Below, piece by piece: positions 7,256 to 17,446 of a stretch of DNA of 49,464 bases. The position numbers were made by a program, and so were the translations under genes. This stretch comes from Phycisphaeraceae bacterium (lineage in GTDB: Bacteria; Planctomycetota; Phycisphaerae; Phycisphaerales; UBA1924), in contig JAHCJE010000007.1 in NCBI GenBank assembly GCA_026128865.1, forward strand, positions 1 through 49,464, in the 5' to 3' direction. Each line of letters begins with the position of its first letter. Position 1 is the first letter of the stretch. The notes under the pieces were generated by a model that saw only the letters and a list, made by a program, of their open reading frames with translations, did no database searches and was not told the DNA's origin.

Positions 7256-7957
7256 TCAGTGCCCGCCGTGCGCGGCGTCGGAGGCGGGGGCGTGCTCGTC
7301 GAGCGCGCCGCTCAGGCCGCGCTGGGGGCGGGAGCGGCTGGGTCCGACCGGCTCTTCGTGGTGCGGGTGCTTCTCGGCGAGTTTCTTCTTGACGTAGTCC
7401 GCGCCCTTCTCCTCGATGGTGACGTTGCGAACGTAGCCGGCGATGGGGCCGACGATGTTCTCGACGATCGGCTCGCCCTTCTCGTTCACTTCGCCCGTCT
7501 TGCGGGTGAGGTTGACGCCGGTGCCGCCCGCGCTGATCTGCGGAGCGCGGTAGGCCTCGACGCGGTGTCGGTTGCCGAGGTCGAGGGCGGTGAAGGAGAG
7601 GAAGATGGCGAAGGCGAAGAGGCAGAAGAGGAAGACGATGGTGTTGAGGGGGTTGTCGTACTTGAGGGCCATGAAGAAGGTGACGACGAGGATCGCCTTC
7701 ACGGTGGCGATGCTCATGGCGATGATGACGTTCGCCCAGTGGGGGATGCTCCAGCCCATGACCTCGATCATGTAGGTCTCGACCTGGGCCGCGCCGACGG
7801 TCAGGCCTGTGAAGGCGAGGAGCGCGAGCAGCACGAGCAGGAGCGTGCGGCCGCTCATGATGTGGTGCCCGTGGTCGACGTAGGTGAACCCGTGGGGGTT
7901 GTCGGGGTCGTACCCGTTGGCGTCGCCGTTGTGGTGGGTCGGCTTGGTGTGGCTCAT
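7256..7957 (-). CDS. coxD: Cytochrome c oxidase subunit IV (caa3 type)
   Basis: A 233-residue protein with three hydrophobic helices (about 37-55, 72-97 and 105-123). The middle pair, IPHWANVIIAMSIATVKAIL then VVTFFMALKYDNPLNTIVF, is the hallmark of the bacterial subunit IV (prokaryotic COX4) family. Subunit IV stabilises the oxidase core and has no redox centre. Typical members are about 100-120 residues; here there are long His-rich and charged extensions at both ends, with about 110 extra C-terminal residues. It follows coxC by 12 bases. Confidence 0.92.
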   Translation of the reverse strand: MSHTKPTHHNGDANGYDPDNPHGFTYVDHGHHIMSGRTLLLVLLALLAFTGLTVGAAQVETYMIEVMGWSIPHWANVIIAMSIATVKAILVVTFFMALKYDNPLNTIVFLFCLFAFAIFLSFTALDLGNRHRVEAYRAPQISAGGTGVNLTRKTGEVNEKGEPIVENIVGPIAGYVRNVTIEEKGADYVKKKLAEKHPHHEEPVGPSRSRPQRGLSGALDEHAPASDAAHGGH

Positions 7958-7969
7958 GGGTGGGTCCGG

Positions 7970-8671
7970 TCAGTGGATGAGGTACAGGAGGGGGAAGAGG
8001 AAGATCCAGATGAGGTCGACGAGGTGCCAGTAGAGGCCGGAGTTTTCGAGCATGGTGTAGTGGGTCGGGCCGTAGGCCTTGTGGCGGACGGAGCGGTAGA
8101 GGCACCAGGCGAGGAGGCAGGCGCCGATGATGACGTGGAGGGCGTGGATGCCGGTGGCGCAGTAGTAGACGCTCCACCAGATCGGCTCCTGCGGGTGGCT
8201 CCAGAGGGGGTAGTCGAAGAGGACGCCGGGCCGCTTGCCCTCGGCCCACTTGGGGCCGTACTCGAAGGTGAACTTGATGACGACGAAGGCGGCGGCGCAG
8301 ACGAGCGTGATGATGAGGTTCACGTGCAGCCAGAACCGCTTGTCGAGCATGGCGCAGCGGATGCTGGAGGCGACGGTGTAGGAGGAGATGAGCAGGACGA
8401 CCGTGTTCAGGCCCCCCCACTTCACGTCGAGGGAGTGGCTGCCGGCGGCGAAGGCCTCGGGGTACATCATGCGGAAGATGGCGTAGGCGCAGAAGAGTCC
8501 GGCGAAGAGGAGGACTTCGGTGGCGAGGAAGAGCCAGAAGCCGAGTTTGCAGGCGTCGAACTCGTCGGCGGCGGAGCGGAAGTGCGAGGCCGCGACGTAG
8601 CGCTTCCACCCCGGGGCCGAGGGGTCGCCCGGCGACGGCTGATGATCGTGCTGCGTGGGGATGCTGGTCAT
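7970..8671 (-). CDS. coxC: Cytochrome c oxidase subunit III
   Basis: The 233-residue protein has about five hydrophobic helices. Family hallmarks are KLGFWLFLATEVLLFAGLF near the N-terminus, GIHALHVIIGACLLAW and the C-terminal ENSGLYWHLVDLIWIFLFPL. Subunit III maintains proton uptake and oxygen access to the core. The gene lies between coxA and coxD with 12-base gaps, in the canonical order. It corresponds to a short, five-helix bacterial subunit III. Confidence 0.96.
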   Translation of the reverse strand: MTSIPTQHDHQPSPGDPSAPGWKRYVAASHFRSAADEFDACKLGFWLFLATEVLLFAGLFCAYAIFRMMYPEAFAAGSHSLDVKWGGLNTVVLLISSYTVASSIRCAMLDKRFWLHVNLIITLVCAAAFVVIKFTFEYGPKWAEGKRPGVLFDYPLWSHPQEPIWWSVYYCATGIHALHVIIGACLLAWCLYRSVRHKAYGPTHYTMLENSGLYWHLVDLIWIFLFPLLYLIH

Positions 8672-8683
8672 CGTCGTCTCCGG

Positions 8684-10477
8684 TCAGTGGCCCGAGCGGT
8701 GCGGCGGCGTGGAGGTGTCGAGGGGGTAGTCGGCGGGGTCGTAGTGCGGCGGGACGGTGGTGTCGTAGTCGTATGGGCCGTGCTTGAGGATCGGCTCGTG
8801 GTGGAAGTTGTGCTCGATGGGCGGGCTTTCGGTCTCCCACTCGAGCGTGAGGCCGCCCCACGGGTTCGGGGGCGCCTTGGGCCCGGCGACGAGGGAGTGG
8901 ATGAAGGTGCCGAGGTGGACGAGGAAGCCGAGCAGCAGGAACCACGACCCGACGGTGGAGACCTGGTGGAGGAACTGGAACTCGTCGACGTAACTGGCGT
9001 AGCGGCGTGGCATGCCCTGGGTGCCGAGGAAGAACTGGGTGAAGAAGGTGACGTTGAAGCCGATGAAGACGAGGGCGCAGCCGAGCATGGCCCACTTCTC
9101 GTTGTACATGCGTCCGAACATCTTGGGCCACCAGTGGTGGAGACCGCCGACGAAGGCGATGATGGTGCCGCCCATCATGACGTAGTGGAAGTGGGCGACG
9201 ACGAAGTAGGAGTCGTGGAGGTGGAGGTCGGTGGCGAGCGCGCCGAGGGGGAGTCCCGTCAGGCCGCCGATGGAGAAGAGGAAGAGGAACGCCATCGCGT
9301 AGAGCATCGGGGTGTTGATGGCGATGGAGCCTTTGTAGAGCGTGGCGATCCAGTTGAAGACCTTGACGGCGGTGGGGATGGCGACGAGGAAGGTGAGGAA
9401 GGAGAAGACGGCCGAGGCGAGTTCGCCCATGGAGGCGAACATGTGGTGGCCCCAGACGATGAACGAGACGGCCGCGATGCCCAGCGACGCGAAGGCGACG
9501 GCGCGGTAGCCGAAGATGGGCTTGCGGCAGTGGACGGCGATGAGTTCGCTGATGATGCCCATGCCGGGGAGGATCATCACGTAGACGACGGGGTGGGAGT
9601 AGAACCAGAAGAAGTGCTGGAAGAGGACGGGGTCGCCACCCATGGCGGGGTCGAAGATGCCGACGTGGAAGAGGCGCTCGAAGATGAGCAGCAGCAGCGT
9701 GATGCCGATGACGGGGGTGGCGAGGACGGCGATGATGGAGGTGGAGTAGATGGCCCAGATGAAGAGGGGCATGTCGAACCAGCCCATGCCGGGGCAGCGG
9801 AGTTTGTGGGTGGTGACGATGAAGTTCAGGCCGGTGAGGATGGAACTGAAGCCGAGGATGAACGCGCCGAGGATCATGAAGACGACGTTCCAGTGTCCCG
9901 CGGCGTGTGTGGAACTGTACGGGGTGTAGAAGGTCCAGCCGGTGTCCACGCCGCCGAGAATGATGGAGAGGACGGCGAAGATGGACCCGGTGACGTAGAT
10001 GTACCAACTGAGCAGGTTGAGCCTTGGGAATGCGACGTCCTTGGCGCCGAGCATGATGGGGAGGAAGAAGTTGCCGAGCGAGGCGGGGACGCCGGGGACG
10101 ATGACCATGAAGACCATGATCGCGCCGTGGAGGGTGAAGACGCGGTTGTAGATGTTGTTGGCCGCGCCGAGGCCGTCTGCCTTGAAGAGTTTGCCGAGGA
10201 GGTCGCCCTGGAGGACGGTCTGGGTCGTGCCGTCGGGCTGGACCTGCTCGACGTAGCGGTTGGGGGTCCAGAGTTCGGCGCGGACGGCCATGGCCGCGAC
10301 GCCGCCGAGGAAGAACATGGTGAGCACGGCGACGAGGTACATGACGCCGATCTTCTTGTGGTCGATGGTGGTGGCCCACGCGACGACGGTGGAGAGGAAG
10401 GGCCCGCGCGGGGTGAGGTAACTCCCCTCGTCGTGGTGGCCGTGCGCGGCGTCGTGTGTGGCTGGGATGGTGCTCAT
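8684..10477 (-). CDS. coxA: Cytochrome c oxidase subunit I, A2-type
   Basis: The 597-residue catalytic subunit reduces O2 to water and pumps protons in the cytoplasmic membrane. Visible residues are heme a ligands His117 and His431, heme a3 ligand His429 and Cu-B ligands His295, His344 and His345. The cross-linked Tyr299, K-channel Lys372 and D-channel Asp147 are also present. The stretch WFYSHPVVY has Tyr293-Ser294 and Val in place of the D-channel Glu of HPEVY. This is the YSHPxxY signature of A2-type heme-copper oxidases such as the caa3 enzyme of Rhodothermus. Twelve or more helices are evident. Electrons come from the cytochrome-fused CoxB. Heme A is made by CtaA, encoded divergently. 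Confidence 0.98.
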   Translation of the reverse strand: MSTIPATHDAAHGHHDEGSYLTPRGPFLSTVVAWATTIDHKKIGVMYLVAVLTMFFLGGVAAMAVRAELWTPNRYVEQVQPDGTTQTVLQGDLLGKLFKADGLGAANNIYNRVFTLHGAIMVFMVIVPGVPASLGNFFLPIMLGAKDVAFPRLNLLSWYIYVTGSIFAVLSIILGGVDTGWTFYTPYSSTHAAGHWNVVFMILGAFILGFSSILTGLNFIVTTHKLRCPGMGWFDMPLFIWAIYSTSIIAVLATPVIGITLLLLIFERLFHVGIFDPAMGGDPVLFQHFFWFYSHPVVYVMILPGMGIISELIAVHCRKPIFGYRAVAFASLGIAAVSFIVWGHHMFASMGELASAVFSFLTFLVAIPTAVKVFNWIATLYKGSIAINTPMLYAMAFLFLFSIGGLTGLPLGALATDLHLHDSYFVVAHFHYVMMGGTIIAFVGGLHHWWPKMFGRMYNEKWAMLGCALVFIGFNVTFFTQFFLGTQGMPRRYASYVDEFQFLHQVSTVGSWFLLLGFLVHLGTFIHSLVAGPKAPPNPWGGLTLEWETESPPIEHNFHHEPILKHGPYDYDTTVPPHYDPADYPLDTSTPPHRSGH

Positions 10478-10538
10478 CGCTCGCTCGCCTTCGGAGCCGA
10501 TCGCTCCCGGAATGGCACGCCGGGGCGCGCCGGGTGGT

Positions 10539-11666
10539 TCAGTTCGGTCCCCCGTTCGCGCCCTCGCCGTTGGCGGGCGCGTCTCCCTCGCTCTCGCTCT
10601 CGGCGGCCTGCTCGGCTTCGAGCGCGGCCGCGCCGAGCGGGTGGTCGCTCAGGCTGCGCAAGTAGGCGGTGATCCAGAGGATCTCGTCCTCGGTGATGAT
10701 GCCCTGGAAAGAGTTCATCTGGTTGGGATAGCCGGCGTGCAACTTCGCGCCGGGCACAAGGATGGACTCGCGGATGTAGTTGTCCCACACGGTGCGGTCG
10801 TCACCGGGAATGGTCGATCCATCGGCGAGCGGGACCGGGTTGCCGTAGGCGTTCCGCCAGGTCGGGCCGACGTTGCGCGTGCCGTCGATGGAATGGCAGG
10901 CGAAGCAGCCGTGCTTGCGAGCGGCACGCTCGCCCATCTCCTGCGGTGTACCCCCCGCAGCGCCCCAGCGGGCGACGAGTTCGTTGTACTCGGACTCGTG
11001 GACGACGAGAATGACCGCAGCCATTTCGGAGTGCTGGTCACCGCAGTACTCGGCGCAGAAGACCCAGTGGGTCTCCCCAGCCTGCATCGGCTGAATCCAG
11101 AAACTCGAATAACGGTTGGGAAAGACGTCGAACTTCATGCGGAAGTCCGGGATCCAGAACGAGTGGATCACATCGTCGCTGTACATCTTAAAGCGGACGG
11201 CCCGTCCTGCGGGCAGCACGATGACGGGAACGTTGCTCGCCCCGAGCGGCGTCGTCTCCGGCGAGATCGCGCCGTTGGGGTACGTCGCCGTCCAGTTCCA
11301 TTTCATCCCTTTCACAACAATCTCGATGGCGTCCACGGGTGCGACGAGCTTGTCGATGTAGGCGTGGAAGCCGCGGAAGAAGATGTAGCCGAGGAAGAGG
11401 GAGGGAACGACGGTCCAAATGACCTCGAGAGGCGCATTGTGCGACGCGCTGCGCGGCGCTGGGACGCCGGGTCGGCGGCGGTACTTGATGACCCACCAGA
11501 CCATCAGGCCCATGAGCAGGACGAACCAGAAGGTCGAGAACCAGAACGTCCACATGAAGAGGCTGTCGGTGGCGACGCCCTTGTCCCAGGCCGCGTCGCC
11601 GCGGAAGAAGAGGCCGTGGACAGGGCCGGAATCCTGCGCGAGCGTGGTGAAGTGGTATGCAGTCAT
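10539..11666 (-). CDS. coxB: Cytochrome c oxidase subunit II with fused cytochrome c
   Basis: The product has 375 residues. It has two N-terminal helices (about 38-60 and 85-100), a cupredoxin domain with all Cu-A ligands (His168, Cys204, Glu206, Cys208, His212, Met215) and a C-terminal cytochrome c domain with CFACH at 254-258 and Met317 as the likely sixth ligand. This defines a caa3 oxidase: the fused heme c accepts electrons and passes them to Cu-A. An acidic Glu/Ala-rich tail ends the protein. The ATG overlaps the SCO stop by 4 bases (ATGA), showing translational coupling. Confidence 0.97.
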   Translation of the reverse strand: MTAYHFTTLAQDSGPVHGLFFRGDAAWDKGVATDSLFMWTFWFSTFWFVLLMGLMVWWVIKYRRRPGVPAPRSASHNAPLEVIWTVVPSLFLGYIFFRGFHAYIDKLVAPVDAIEIVVKGMKWNWTATYPNGAISPETTPLGASNVPVIVLPAGRAVRFKMYSDDVIHSFWIPDFRMKFDVFPNRYSSFWIQPMQAGETHWVFCAEYCGDQHSEMAAVILVVHESEYNELVARWGAAGGTPQEMGERAARKHGCFACHSIDGTRNVGPTWRNAYGNPVPLADGSTIPGDDRTVWDNYIRESILVPGAKLHAGYPNQMNSFQGIITEDEILWITAYLRSLSDHPLGAAALEAEQAAESESEGDAPANGEGANGGPN

Positions 11667-12589
11667 GTGGTCTGCCCTGCCAGCGCGCCGCGTGCTGGCG
11701 CGTGCGTGGTGGAAGCGGCTGCGCCATGGCCACGGGTGCGCCGGCGACGGACGATTCGCTCGCGGACGAGGAGCACGCCGATGAGACCGAAGACGCCGAT
11801 CATGGCGAGAACGCCGCCGAGTTGCATGACGCGGAACGCCGCGAGCGAGTACGCGCCGGCGGTGGGGTCGTAGCGGTAGCAGAAGTGAAGGAAGTAGTCG
11901 CCGATGGAGCGGGCGATCCTGCCCCCCGAGGCGTCGAGCAGCGCGAGGCGAACCTCGCGCGGCGGGTAGTCGAAGCCGTAGACGGCTGAGGAGACGCGGC
12001 CGTCGGGCGTGAGGACGAAGAAGGCGACGGGGTGGCTGTACTCGCCGTTGGGCAGGGCGCGGTAGTCGTAGCCGACGGCGTCGGCGAGGCGGCGGACGTG
12101 CTGCTCCTCGCCGGTGTGGAAGGCCCAGCCGGCGCGGACCTCGGGGGTCTTCTCGCGTTCGTACCACTCGAGCGTGTGCTGGCGGGCCGAGGCGGCGACG
12201 GGGGTGCGCTCGCCGGGATCGAAACTGACGACAACGACCTGGAAATCCTTGCCGACGGTGTAGTCGAGTTGGTTGAGGCACTCGACGAGTTTCTGTTGCA
12301 CGACGGGGCAGACGATGGGGCAGCGGTAGTACTGGAGGACGAGGATGATGGGGCGGCCGTCGGCGTTGAAGTAAGAGCCGAAGGGGACGGCCTTGCCGTC
12401 GTGATTGACGAGGACGGCGTCGGGGGGCGTGGGCTGCCCGCGTCGATCGACGACTTCGAGGCCGCGCACCTGCTCGGGGAGTTCCTTGGAGAGCAGTTGC
12501 GCGTTCGCGGCGGGCGCGGCGAGAGCGCAGAGCAGCGCGAGGCGCGCGGCCCATGCACGGACTCGGGATGTGCGCCGGTCAACTGCCAC
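11663..12589 (-). CDS. SCO1/SenC-family Cu-A assembly protein
   Basis: The 308-residue protein has a signal peptide (about 1-30), a thioredoxin-fold SCO domain with the copper-binding CPIVC (Cys90, Cys94) and the distal His186, and a C-terminal membrane helix (about 256-277) with a basic tail. SCO proteins insert copper into Cu-A of oxidase subunit II. The C-terminal anchor is unusual compared with classical N-anchored SCO1 but is frequent in this gene neighbourhood type. It overlaps coxB by 4 bases and the upstream gene by 11 bases, so its expression is coupled to the oxidase. Confidence 0.95.
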   Translation of the reverse strand: MAVDRRTSRVRAWAARLALLCALAAPAANAQLLSKELPEQVRGLEVVDRRGQPTPPDAVLVNHDGKAVPFGSYFNADGRPIILVLQYYRCPIVCPVVQQKLVECLNQLDYTVGKDFQVVVVSFDPGERTPVAASARQHTLEWYEREKTPEVRAGWAFHTGEEQHVRRLADAVGYDYRALPNGEYSHPVAFFVLTPDGRVSSAVYGFDYPPREVRLALLDASGGRIARSIGDYFLHFCYRYDPTAGAYSLAAFRVMQLGGVLAMIGVFGLIGVLLVRERIVRRRRTRGHGAAASTTHAPARGALAGQTT

Positions 12590-12983
12590 TCGTGCCGGAC
12601 CTCCGGTACTCCTCGACGACGAGGCGCTTGGCGCGCTCGATTGGGATCCTGACGGTGCCCGCGTCGCGGTCTTTCCACGCGCTCGGGGCCGCGAGGGAAC
12701 TCCACGCGGCTTCCTTCTCGCTCCGGGCCTTCGTTGCCGCGGTAATCGTCTCGGTTCGGTCGGCCTTGAGGCGCGTCACGTACCACTCGAAGTAGATGGC
12801 CACGCCGAGCACCATGGCAACGACCGAGACGACCATCGAGATACAGACGCCCGCAAGGATGGCGGGCTTGGCGCGAGCTCCATGCTCGTGCTGCGGCTTG
12901 CCTTCATCCAAGGTGTGCCGGTGCCACGCATCCGGCTGTTCGTGGACGATCGGCGTCTCGTGCGGCTCTTGGTGCGCGCTCAT
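12579..12983 (-). CDS. Small single-TM protein of the act-cox operon
   Basis: The 134-residue product has a His/Glu-rich N-terminal 45 residues, one helix at about 50-72 (AGVCISMVVSVVAMVLGVAI) and a charged C-terminal domain ending with ERAKRLVVEEYRR. No family is recognised. Its place between actF and SCO suggests an accessory subunit of ACIII (analogous to ActG) or of the oxidase; this is inference only. The ATG at 12983 begins MSAHQEPHET; an in-frame start 51 bases upstream is possible but would add a Gly/Ser-rich stretch. Confidence 0.75.
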   Translation of the reverse strand: MSAHQEPHETPIVHEQPDAWHRHTLDEGKPQHEHGARAKPAILAGVCISMVVSVVAMVLGVAIYFEWYVTRLKADRTETITAATKARSEKEAAWSSLAAPSAWKDRDAGTVRIPIERAKRLVVEEYRRSGTSGS

Positions 12984-13103
12984 CGACCGGCCTCCGCTGC
13001 GGCCCCCCGGCCCCGGGTAACTCTTGCCAAACAATACGCATTCCTGCCGGGCAGGACGACCCGGCCCGGCCCCGGGTTTCCGGTCGGCTGGGTCGGGGCG
13101 TGG

Positions 13104-14456
13104 TCAGACATAGTTCTTGTGCTCCATCGCCTCGGGCAGGCGGGGGTCCTTGAGGGGGAGGAGCGGCCCCGAGGCCACCTTGCGGATGTAGAAGCCGGCG
13201 AAGAGGGCGATGACGCCGACGATGGCCGCGACGTCCAGCCACCACGCGGAGGGGCCGGGGCCGGCCTGGGCGTCGCGTGCGGCCTGAGCCGCCTCGACGC
13301 CCGCGCCTGCGTTGATCGCCTCGAGCCAGGCATCGTTCATCGGGTGGACGTAGACGGTGGGGCGCACGACCCAGACCATGTCCAGCACGTGCATGAGCAG
13401 GAGCCAGCACGCGCCGAGCGCGAGCAGGACGGGGGTGCGCTTGATGCGACGGGCCATGAGGAAGATGAAGGGGACGATGAAGTGGCCCGCGGCGAGGATG
13501 AAGGAGAGGTTCTCCCAGCCGCCGGTCTTGCGGTCGAGGAAGAAGCGGGTCTCCCCGGGGATGTTGCTGTACCAGATGAGGAAGTACTGGCTGAAGGCGA
13601 TGTAGGCCCAGAAGACGGTGAACCCGAAGAGGAGTTTGCCGACGTCGTGGAAGTGGTCCTCGGTGACGAGGCCGTTGAGGCGGCCGACGAAGCGCACGGC
13701 GAAGAGGGTGAGGACGACGATGGCGAAGCAGGACATGAACGCGCCGGCGAAGTAGTAGACGCCCCACATGGTGCTGAAGAACTCGTAGTCAAGACTCATC
13801 AGCCAGTCGAAGGCCGCGAAGGCGAGCGTGAGGGCGGTGACGGGGATGCCCCACGCGCTCGTCCAGCGGGCGCGGGCGGTGAGCCAGCGGTCGCCGGTGC
13901 GGTCCTGCTCGGTCGAGTACCACCAGAGACGGCGCGCGAGGTAGGTCCAGACGAAGATGTAGAGGAGGGCGCGGATGAGGAAGAAGGTGATGTTGAGGAA
14001 GGGGGCCTTTTTCTCGATCAGGTACGAGTGCGCCCGCACCTCCGGGTCCATCCAGGCGTAGAGCGTGCCGCTGGTGACCGTCTCAATGAGCAGCACGGGG
14101 ATCATCAGCCCGACCGCGAGGGGGAGCATGCTCATCAGGTTCTCGACCTGGCGCCGGACGGAGACGGCCCATCCGGCGTTCACGAGGTGGAGGACCATGG
14201 TGAAGAGGAGCGCGCCGAGGCAGGGGGCCAGGACGGCGGCCGCGCCGACGAGGTACGAGGCCAGGGCGTGGCGCAAGCCGTAGACGAACGCGCCGATGAC
14301 GGTGAGCGCAAGCCCGGCCGCGCCCACGAAGAGGAGAGAGCGTGAGATGGCGGCCGCGCCCGCGCCGGCGAGTCGGATGTTGTCGTCGCGCATGCGCGGC
14401 TCGGCGGCGATGGCGTCGAGTTGTCGCTGGTAGGCATCGGCGTTGAGCGTGGTCAT
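13104..14456 (-). CDS. actF: Alternative complex III subunit ActF (NrfD-like)
   Basis: The 450-residue protein has about ten hydrophobic helices and belongs to the NrfD/PsrC-like membrane subunits of alternative complex III. Features are SRSLLFVGAAGLALTVIGAF near the N-terminus and repeated helix pairs such as PVTALTLAFAAFDWLMSLDYEFF. ActF with ActC forms the membrane quinol-binding and proton-handling core. The ATG overlaps the actE stop (ATGA). It is followed after 120 bases by the small TM gene. Confidence 0.93.
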   Translation of the reverse strand: MTTLNADAYQRQLDAIAAEPRMRDDNIRLAGAGAAAISRSLLFVGAAGLALTVIGAFVYGLRHALASYLVGAAAVLAPCLGALLFTMVLHLVNAGWAVSVRRQVENLMSMLPLAVGLMIPVLLIETVTSGTLYAWMDPEVRAHSYLIEKKAPFLNITFFLIRALLYIFVWTYLARRLWWYSTEQDRTGDRWLTARARWTSAWGIPVTALTLAFAAFDWLMSLDYEFFSTMWGVYYFAGAFMSCFAIVVLTLFAVRFVGRLNGLVTEDHFHDVGKLLFGFTVFWAYIAFSQYFLIWYSNIPGETRFFLDRKTGGWENLSFILAAGHFIVPFIFLMARRIKRTPVLLALGACWLLLMHVLDMVWVVRPTVYVHPMNDAWLEAINAGAGVEAAQAARDAQAGPGPSAWWLDVAAIVGVIALFAGFYIRKVASGPLLPLKDPRLPEAMEHKNYV

Positions 14457-15274
14457 GAGCCGCCCTCCGCGGCGGGCGCGGGTCTGGGCGCGCCCTGGAG
14501 TTGCGTTCGTTCGCTATCGGGGACGTCCTGGATCGCGGCGCGGTTGGCGCGCTGGAGGGCGCGGATGTAGGCGACGATGGCCCAGGCGTCGTGCTCGGTG
14601 AGTGCGTGGGCGTAGCCGGGCATCAACTGGCGGCCGGTCGGGCCGACGAAGCCGTGCAGCGCGACGTCGAAGATGTGGCCCTCCGCGCCGGACGCGCCGC
14701 CGGGGAGGAAACGCTCGTCGTGGAACGACGGGAGCGGGTAGGACCAGGTCTGGCCGACGAGTCCCTTGCCGTCGCCCTTGATGCCGTGGCAGGCGGCGCA
14801 GTAGATGTCGAAGCGGTTCTGGCCGCGGTCGAGGAGTGCGGTCGTGACCTCGACGGGGATGGTGGTGAGGGGGTTGCCGCTGTCATCGACTCCGCGGTAG
14901 ACGCGGGCGTCGTCCTTGAGGAGTTGGGCGCGCTGGAGGGTGTAGGTGGCGGCCCAGGGTTCGTCGGCGACGACGGGGCTGCGGCCGAAGGCGACCGCGC
15001 CCTGGGGCGGCTGGCGCATGGTGCGGCCGTCGGCGAAGAACTCGCTGCGGTCCTGCGCCTTCCAGCGCGGCTGGTCGTCCATGTCGGGGAAGAACTGGCG
15101 GGGCGGGTTGTCCGAGCGGTCTCCGCGGCAGCCGGCGAGGGGCAGACCGGTCGTCACGAGAAGCGTTGCGACGAGAGCCGCGACGGGAGGAAATGGCAGA
15201 ATGCGCCGATGCGGCACGGGACCATTTCGCCACTTCGCCACTCCGCCACTCTGCCACTTCATCTTCCGGCTCAT
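14453..15274 (-). CDS. actE: Alternative complex III cytochrome c subunit ActE
   Basis: The protein has 273 residues. After an odd basic N-terminus there is a hydrophobic segment VAALVATLLVTTGLPLAGC ending in a lipobox cysteine (Cys49). A single class-I cytochrome c domain follows, with CAACH at 159-163 and Met218. ActE is the monoheme cytochrome that hands electrons from ACIII to the oxidase. The ATG at 15274 overlaps the actD stop (ATGA), supporting this start. As a result residues 5-18 are encoded by five copies of an 8-bp tandem repeat, so the N-terminus has been rewritten by repeat sequence. A start closer to the signal segment cannot be excluded. Confidence 0.92.
   Translation of the reverse strand: MSRKMKWQSGGVAKWRNGPVPHRRILPFPPVAALVATLLVTTGLPLAGCRGDRSDNPPRQFFPDMDDQPRWKAQDRSEFFADGRTMRQPPQGAVAFGRSPVVADEPWAATYTLQRAQLLKDDARVYRGVDDSGNPLTTIPVEVTTALLDRGQNRFDIYCAACHGIKGDGKGLVGQTWSYPLPSFHDERFLPGGASGAEGHIFDVALHGFVGPTGRQLMPGYAHALTEHDAWAIVAYIRALQRANRAAIQDVPDSERTQLQGAPRPAPAAEGGS
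15222..15261. repeat. 8-bp tandem array inside the actE 5' end
   Basis: Five contiguous 8-base units on the + strand: CCATTTCG, CCACTTCG, CCACTCCG, CCACTCTG and CCACTTCA. The array lies wholly inside the actE coding frame, which is on the minus strand. The same unit type recurs at 41118-41226 and 43829-43876. Confidence 0.85.
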
Positions 15275-15870
15275 GCTTCCTCCACGAGTTCGATGGCGGA
15301 CGCGCCGAGGGATTCGAGGAGGCGTCGCGTGGCAAGGGGGTCGAACTTCGGGTCGGTGGCCTCGACGACGATGAAGAAGGTATCGTCGCTGGAGGCAAGG
15401 AAGCGTTCGCTGGCGAGGAGGGGGTGGTTCCAGCGGGGGAGGCCGTTGAGGGCCAACATGCCGAAGAGAGCGGCGAACGCGCTGAAGAGGACGCCGAGTT
15501 CGAAGGTAACCATCAGGAACGGCTCCCAGGCGAAGTCGGGCTTGCCCTGGACGACGAAGCGGAAGTCGAAGCCGTTCATAAACCACTGCATGAGCATCGC
15601 GCCGGAGACGCCGGTGAAGGCTGCGCCCCCGACAATAAAGGGGAGCTTCGTGCGTTGCTGTCCCATCGCCTCCTCGATGCCGTGGATGGGGAAGGGGGAG
15701 TGGACGTCCCAGTTTGTGAAGCCTTCGTCGCGCATCTTCTCGGCGGCGTGGTAGACCTTGGCGACGTCGTCGAACTGGGCGAGCACGCCGTGGACGGGCT
15801 TGCCGGCCTCGGTGACGAAGCGCGGGGCGGGCGGGCGGAAGAGGAAGGGCAGGTAATCGGAGATCGCCAT
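15271..15870 (-). CDS. actD: Alternative complex III subunit ActD (DUF3341)
   Basis: A 199-residue DUF3341 protein with two central helices (about 82-101 and 121-146). The N-terminal domain contains VHGVLAQFDDVAKVYHAAEKMRDEGF and the motif HSPFPIHGIEEAMG, both typical of ActD. ActD is a structural subunit that packs against ActC in the membrane arm and lacks redox groups. It follows actC by 2 bases and overlaps actE by 4 bases. Confidence 0.93.
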   Translation of the reverse strand: MAISDYLPFLFRPPAPRFVTEAGKPVHGVLAQFDDVAKVYHAAEKMRDEGFTNWDVHSPFPIHGIEEAMGQQRTKLPFIVGGAAFTGVSGAMLMQWFMNGFDFRFVVQGKPDFAWEPFLMVTFELGVLFSAFAALFGMLALNGLPRWNHPLLASERFLASSDDTFFIVVEATDPKFDPLATRRLLESLGASAIELVEEA

Positions 15871-15872
15871 GG

Positions 15873-17446
15873 TCAGTGCCCCCCTCCGTTGTGGTGGGCG
15901 TTGTGCCCGTGCGGGTCGGCCTGCGGCATGACGGCCTTGACCTCGGCCATCGGGAACTGCGGGAGGAACCGCATGAAGAGCATGAACATCGAGACGAAGA
16001 TGCCGAGGGAGCCGGTGAAGATGAGGATGTCCACCCAGGTGGGGAAGAACATGTGCCACTCGCCGGGGAGGAAGGCGCGGTGGAGGCTGGTGACGATGAT
16101 GACGAATCGCTCGAACCACATGCCGATGGTGACGAGCAGGGCGACGATCCAGATGACGACGGGGTTGGTGCGCATGGCCCGCGACCAGAAGAGTTGCGGG
16201 CTGACGACGTTGCAGGTGATCATGGTCCAGTAGGCCCACCAGTAGGGTCCGGAGGCGCGGTTGATGAAGGCGTACAACTCGTACTCGTTGGCGCCGTACC
16301 AGGCGATGAAGAACTCCATCGCGTAGGCGAAGCCGACCATCATGCCGGTGACGAGCAGGATCTTCGCCATGTTCTCGAGGTGTCGGAGGGTGAGGAGGTC
16401 CTTGAAGTTGGGGTAGAGTTCGCGCGCCGGGATGAGCAGCAGGAGCACCATCGCGAAGCCGCCGAAGATGGCGCCGGCGACGAAGTAGGGCGGGAAGATG
16501 GTGGTGTGCCAGCCGGGCAGGATGCTGGTGGCGAAGTCGAAGGAGACGATCGAGTGCACGCTGAGCACGAGGGGCGTTGAGATGCCGGCGAGGATGAGGT
16601 AGGCGTTCTCGTAGCGGTGCCAGTGGCGGCTGGAGAAACGCCAGCCGACGGCGAGCAGGCCGTAGACGAGGGCGCGGATGCGATCGGCGACGATCGGCAG
16701 TTCGACGGAGAACTTGACGGGGCCTGGGGCCTGGAGGCGGACGCGGGCGCTCTGGCCGCGTCGGAGCCTGCGGTCGGCGCGGTCGCGCAGGGTGGCGAAG
16801 TCGGGGATCATGCCCATGTACCAGAAGAGCAGCGAGACCGTGAAGTAGGTGCTGACGGCGAAGACGTCCCAGAGGAGAGGCGAGCGGAAGTTGGGCCAGA
16901 TCCAGTTGTAGTTGGGGATGGGGAAGACCATCCAGATGAACCAGATGCGGCCTACGTGGATGGCGGGGAAGATGCCCGCGCACATGACGGCGAAGATGGT
17001 CATGGCCTCGGCGGAGCGGTTGACGGCGGTGCGCCACTTCTGCTTGAAGAGGCAGAGAATCGCGGAGATGAGCGTCCCCGCGTGGCCGATGCCGATCCAG
17101 AAGACGAAGTTGGTGATGTCCCATGCCCAGCCGACCTGGTTGTTCAGGCCCCAGGTGCCGATGCCGGTGATGATGAGGTAGAGGATCATCAGCATCCCGA
17201 CGGCCGCGAAGGTGGACGCGACGCAGAACGCGGGCAGCCACCATTTGCCGGGCGGGGGCTTCTCGCAGTAGCCGCAGACGATCTCGGTGACGTCGTGGAT
17301 GGATCGGTTGTTGAGGACGAGCGGTGCGCGGACGGCCGGATCCTCGACGAGCGTGCCGTCGCCGGTGGGTGCGTCCTGGATGGCGGCGACGCCCGGGGCC
17401 AATCCCGCGAGGCGTTCGGCGGTGATCCTGTCGGGATGCATGGCGC

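Noticed and set aside
7217..10672. A plus-strand open frame of about 1150 codons opposite the cox genes
   Set aside because: It is antisense to coxA, coxC and coxD, rich in Gly/Asp/Glu/Val and without any domain. Long antisense frames are expected in such GC-rich coding DNA.
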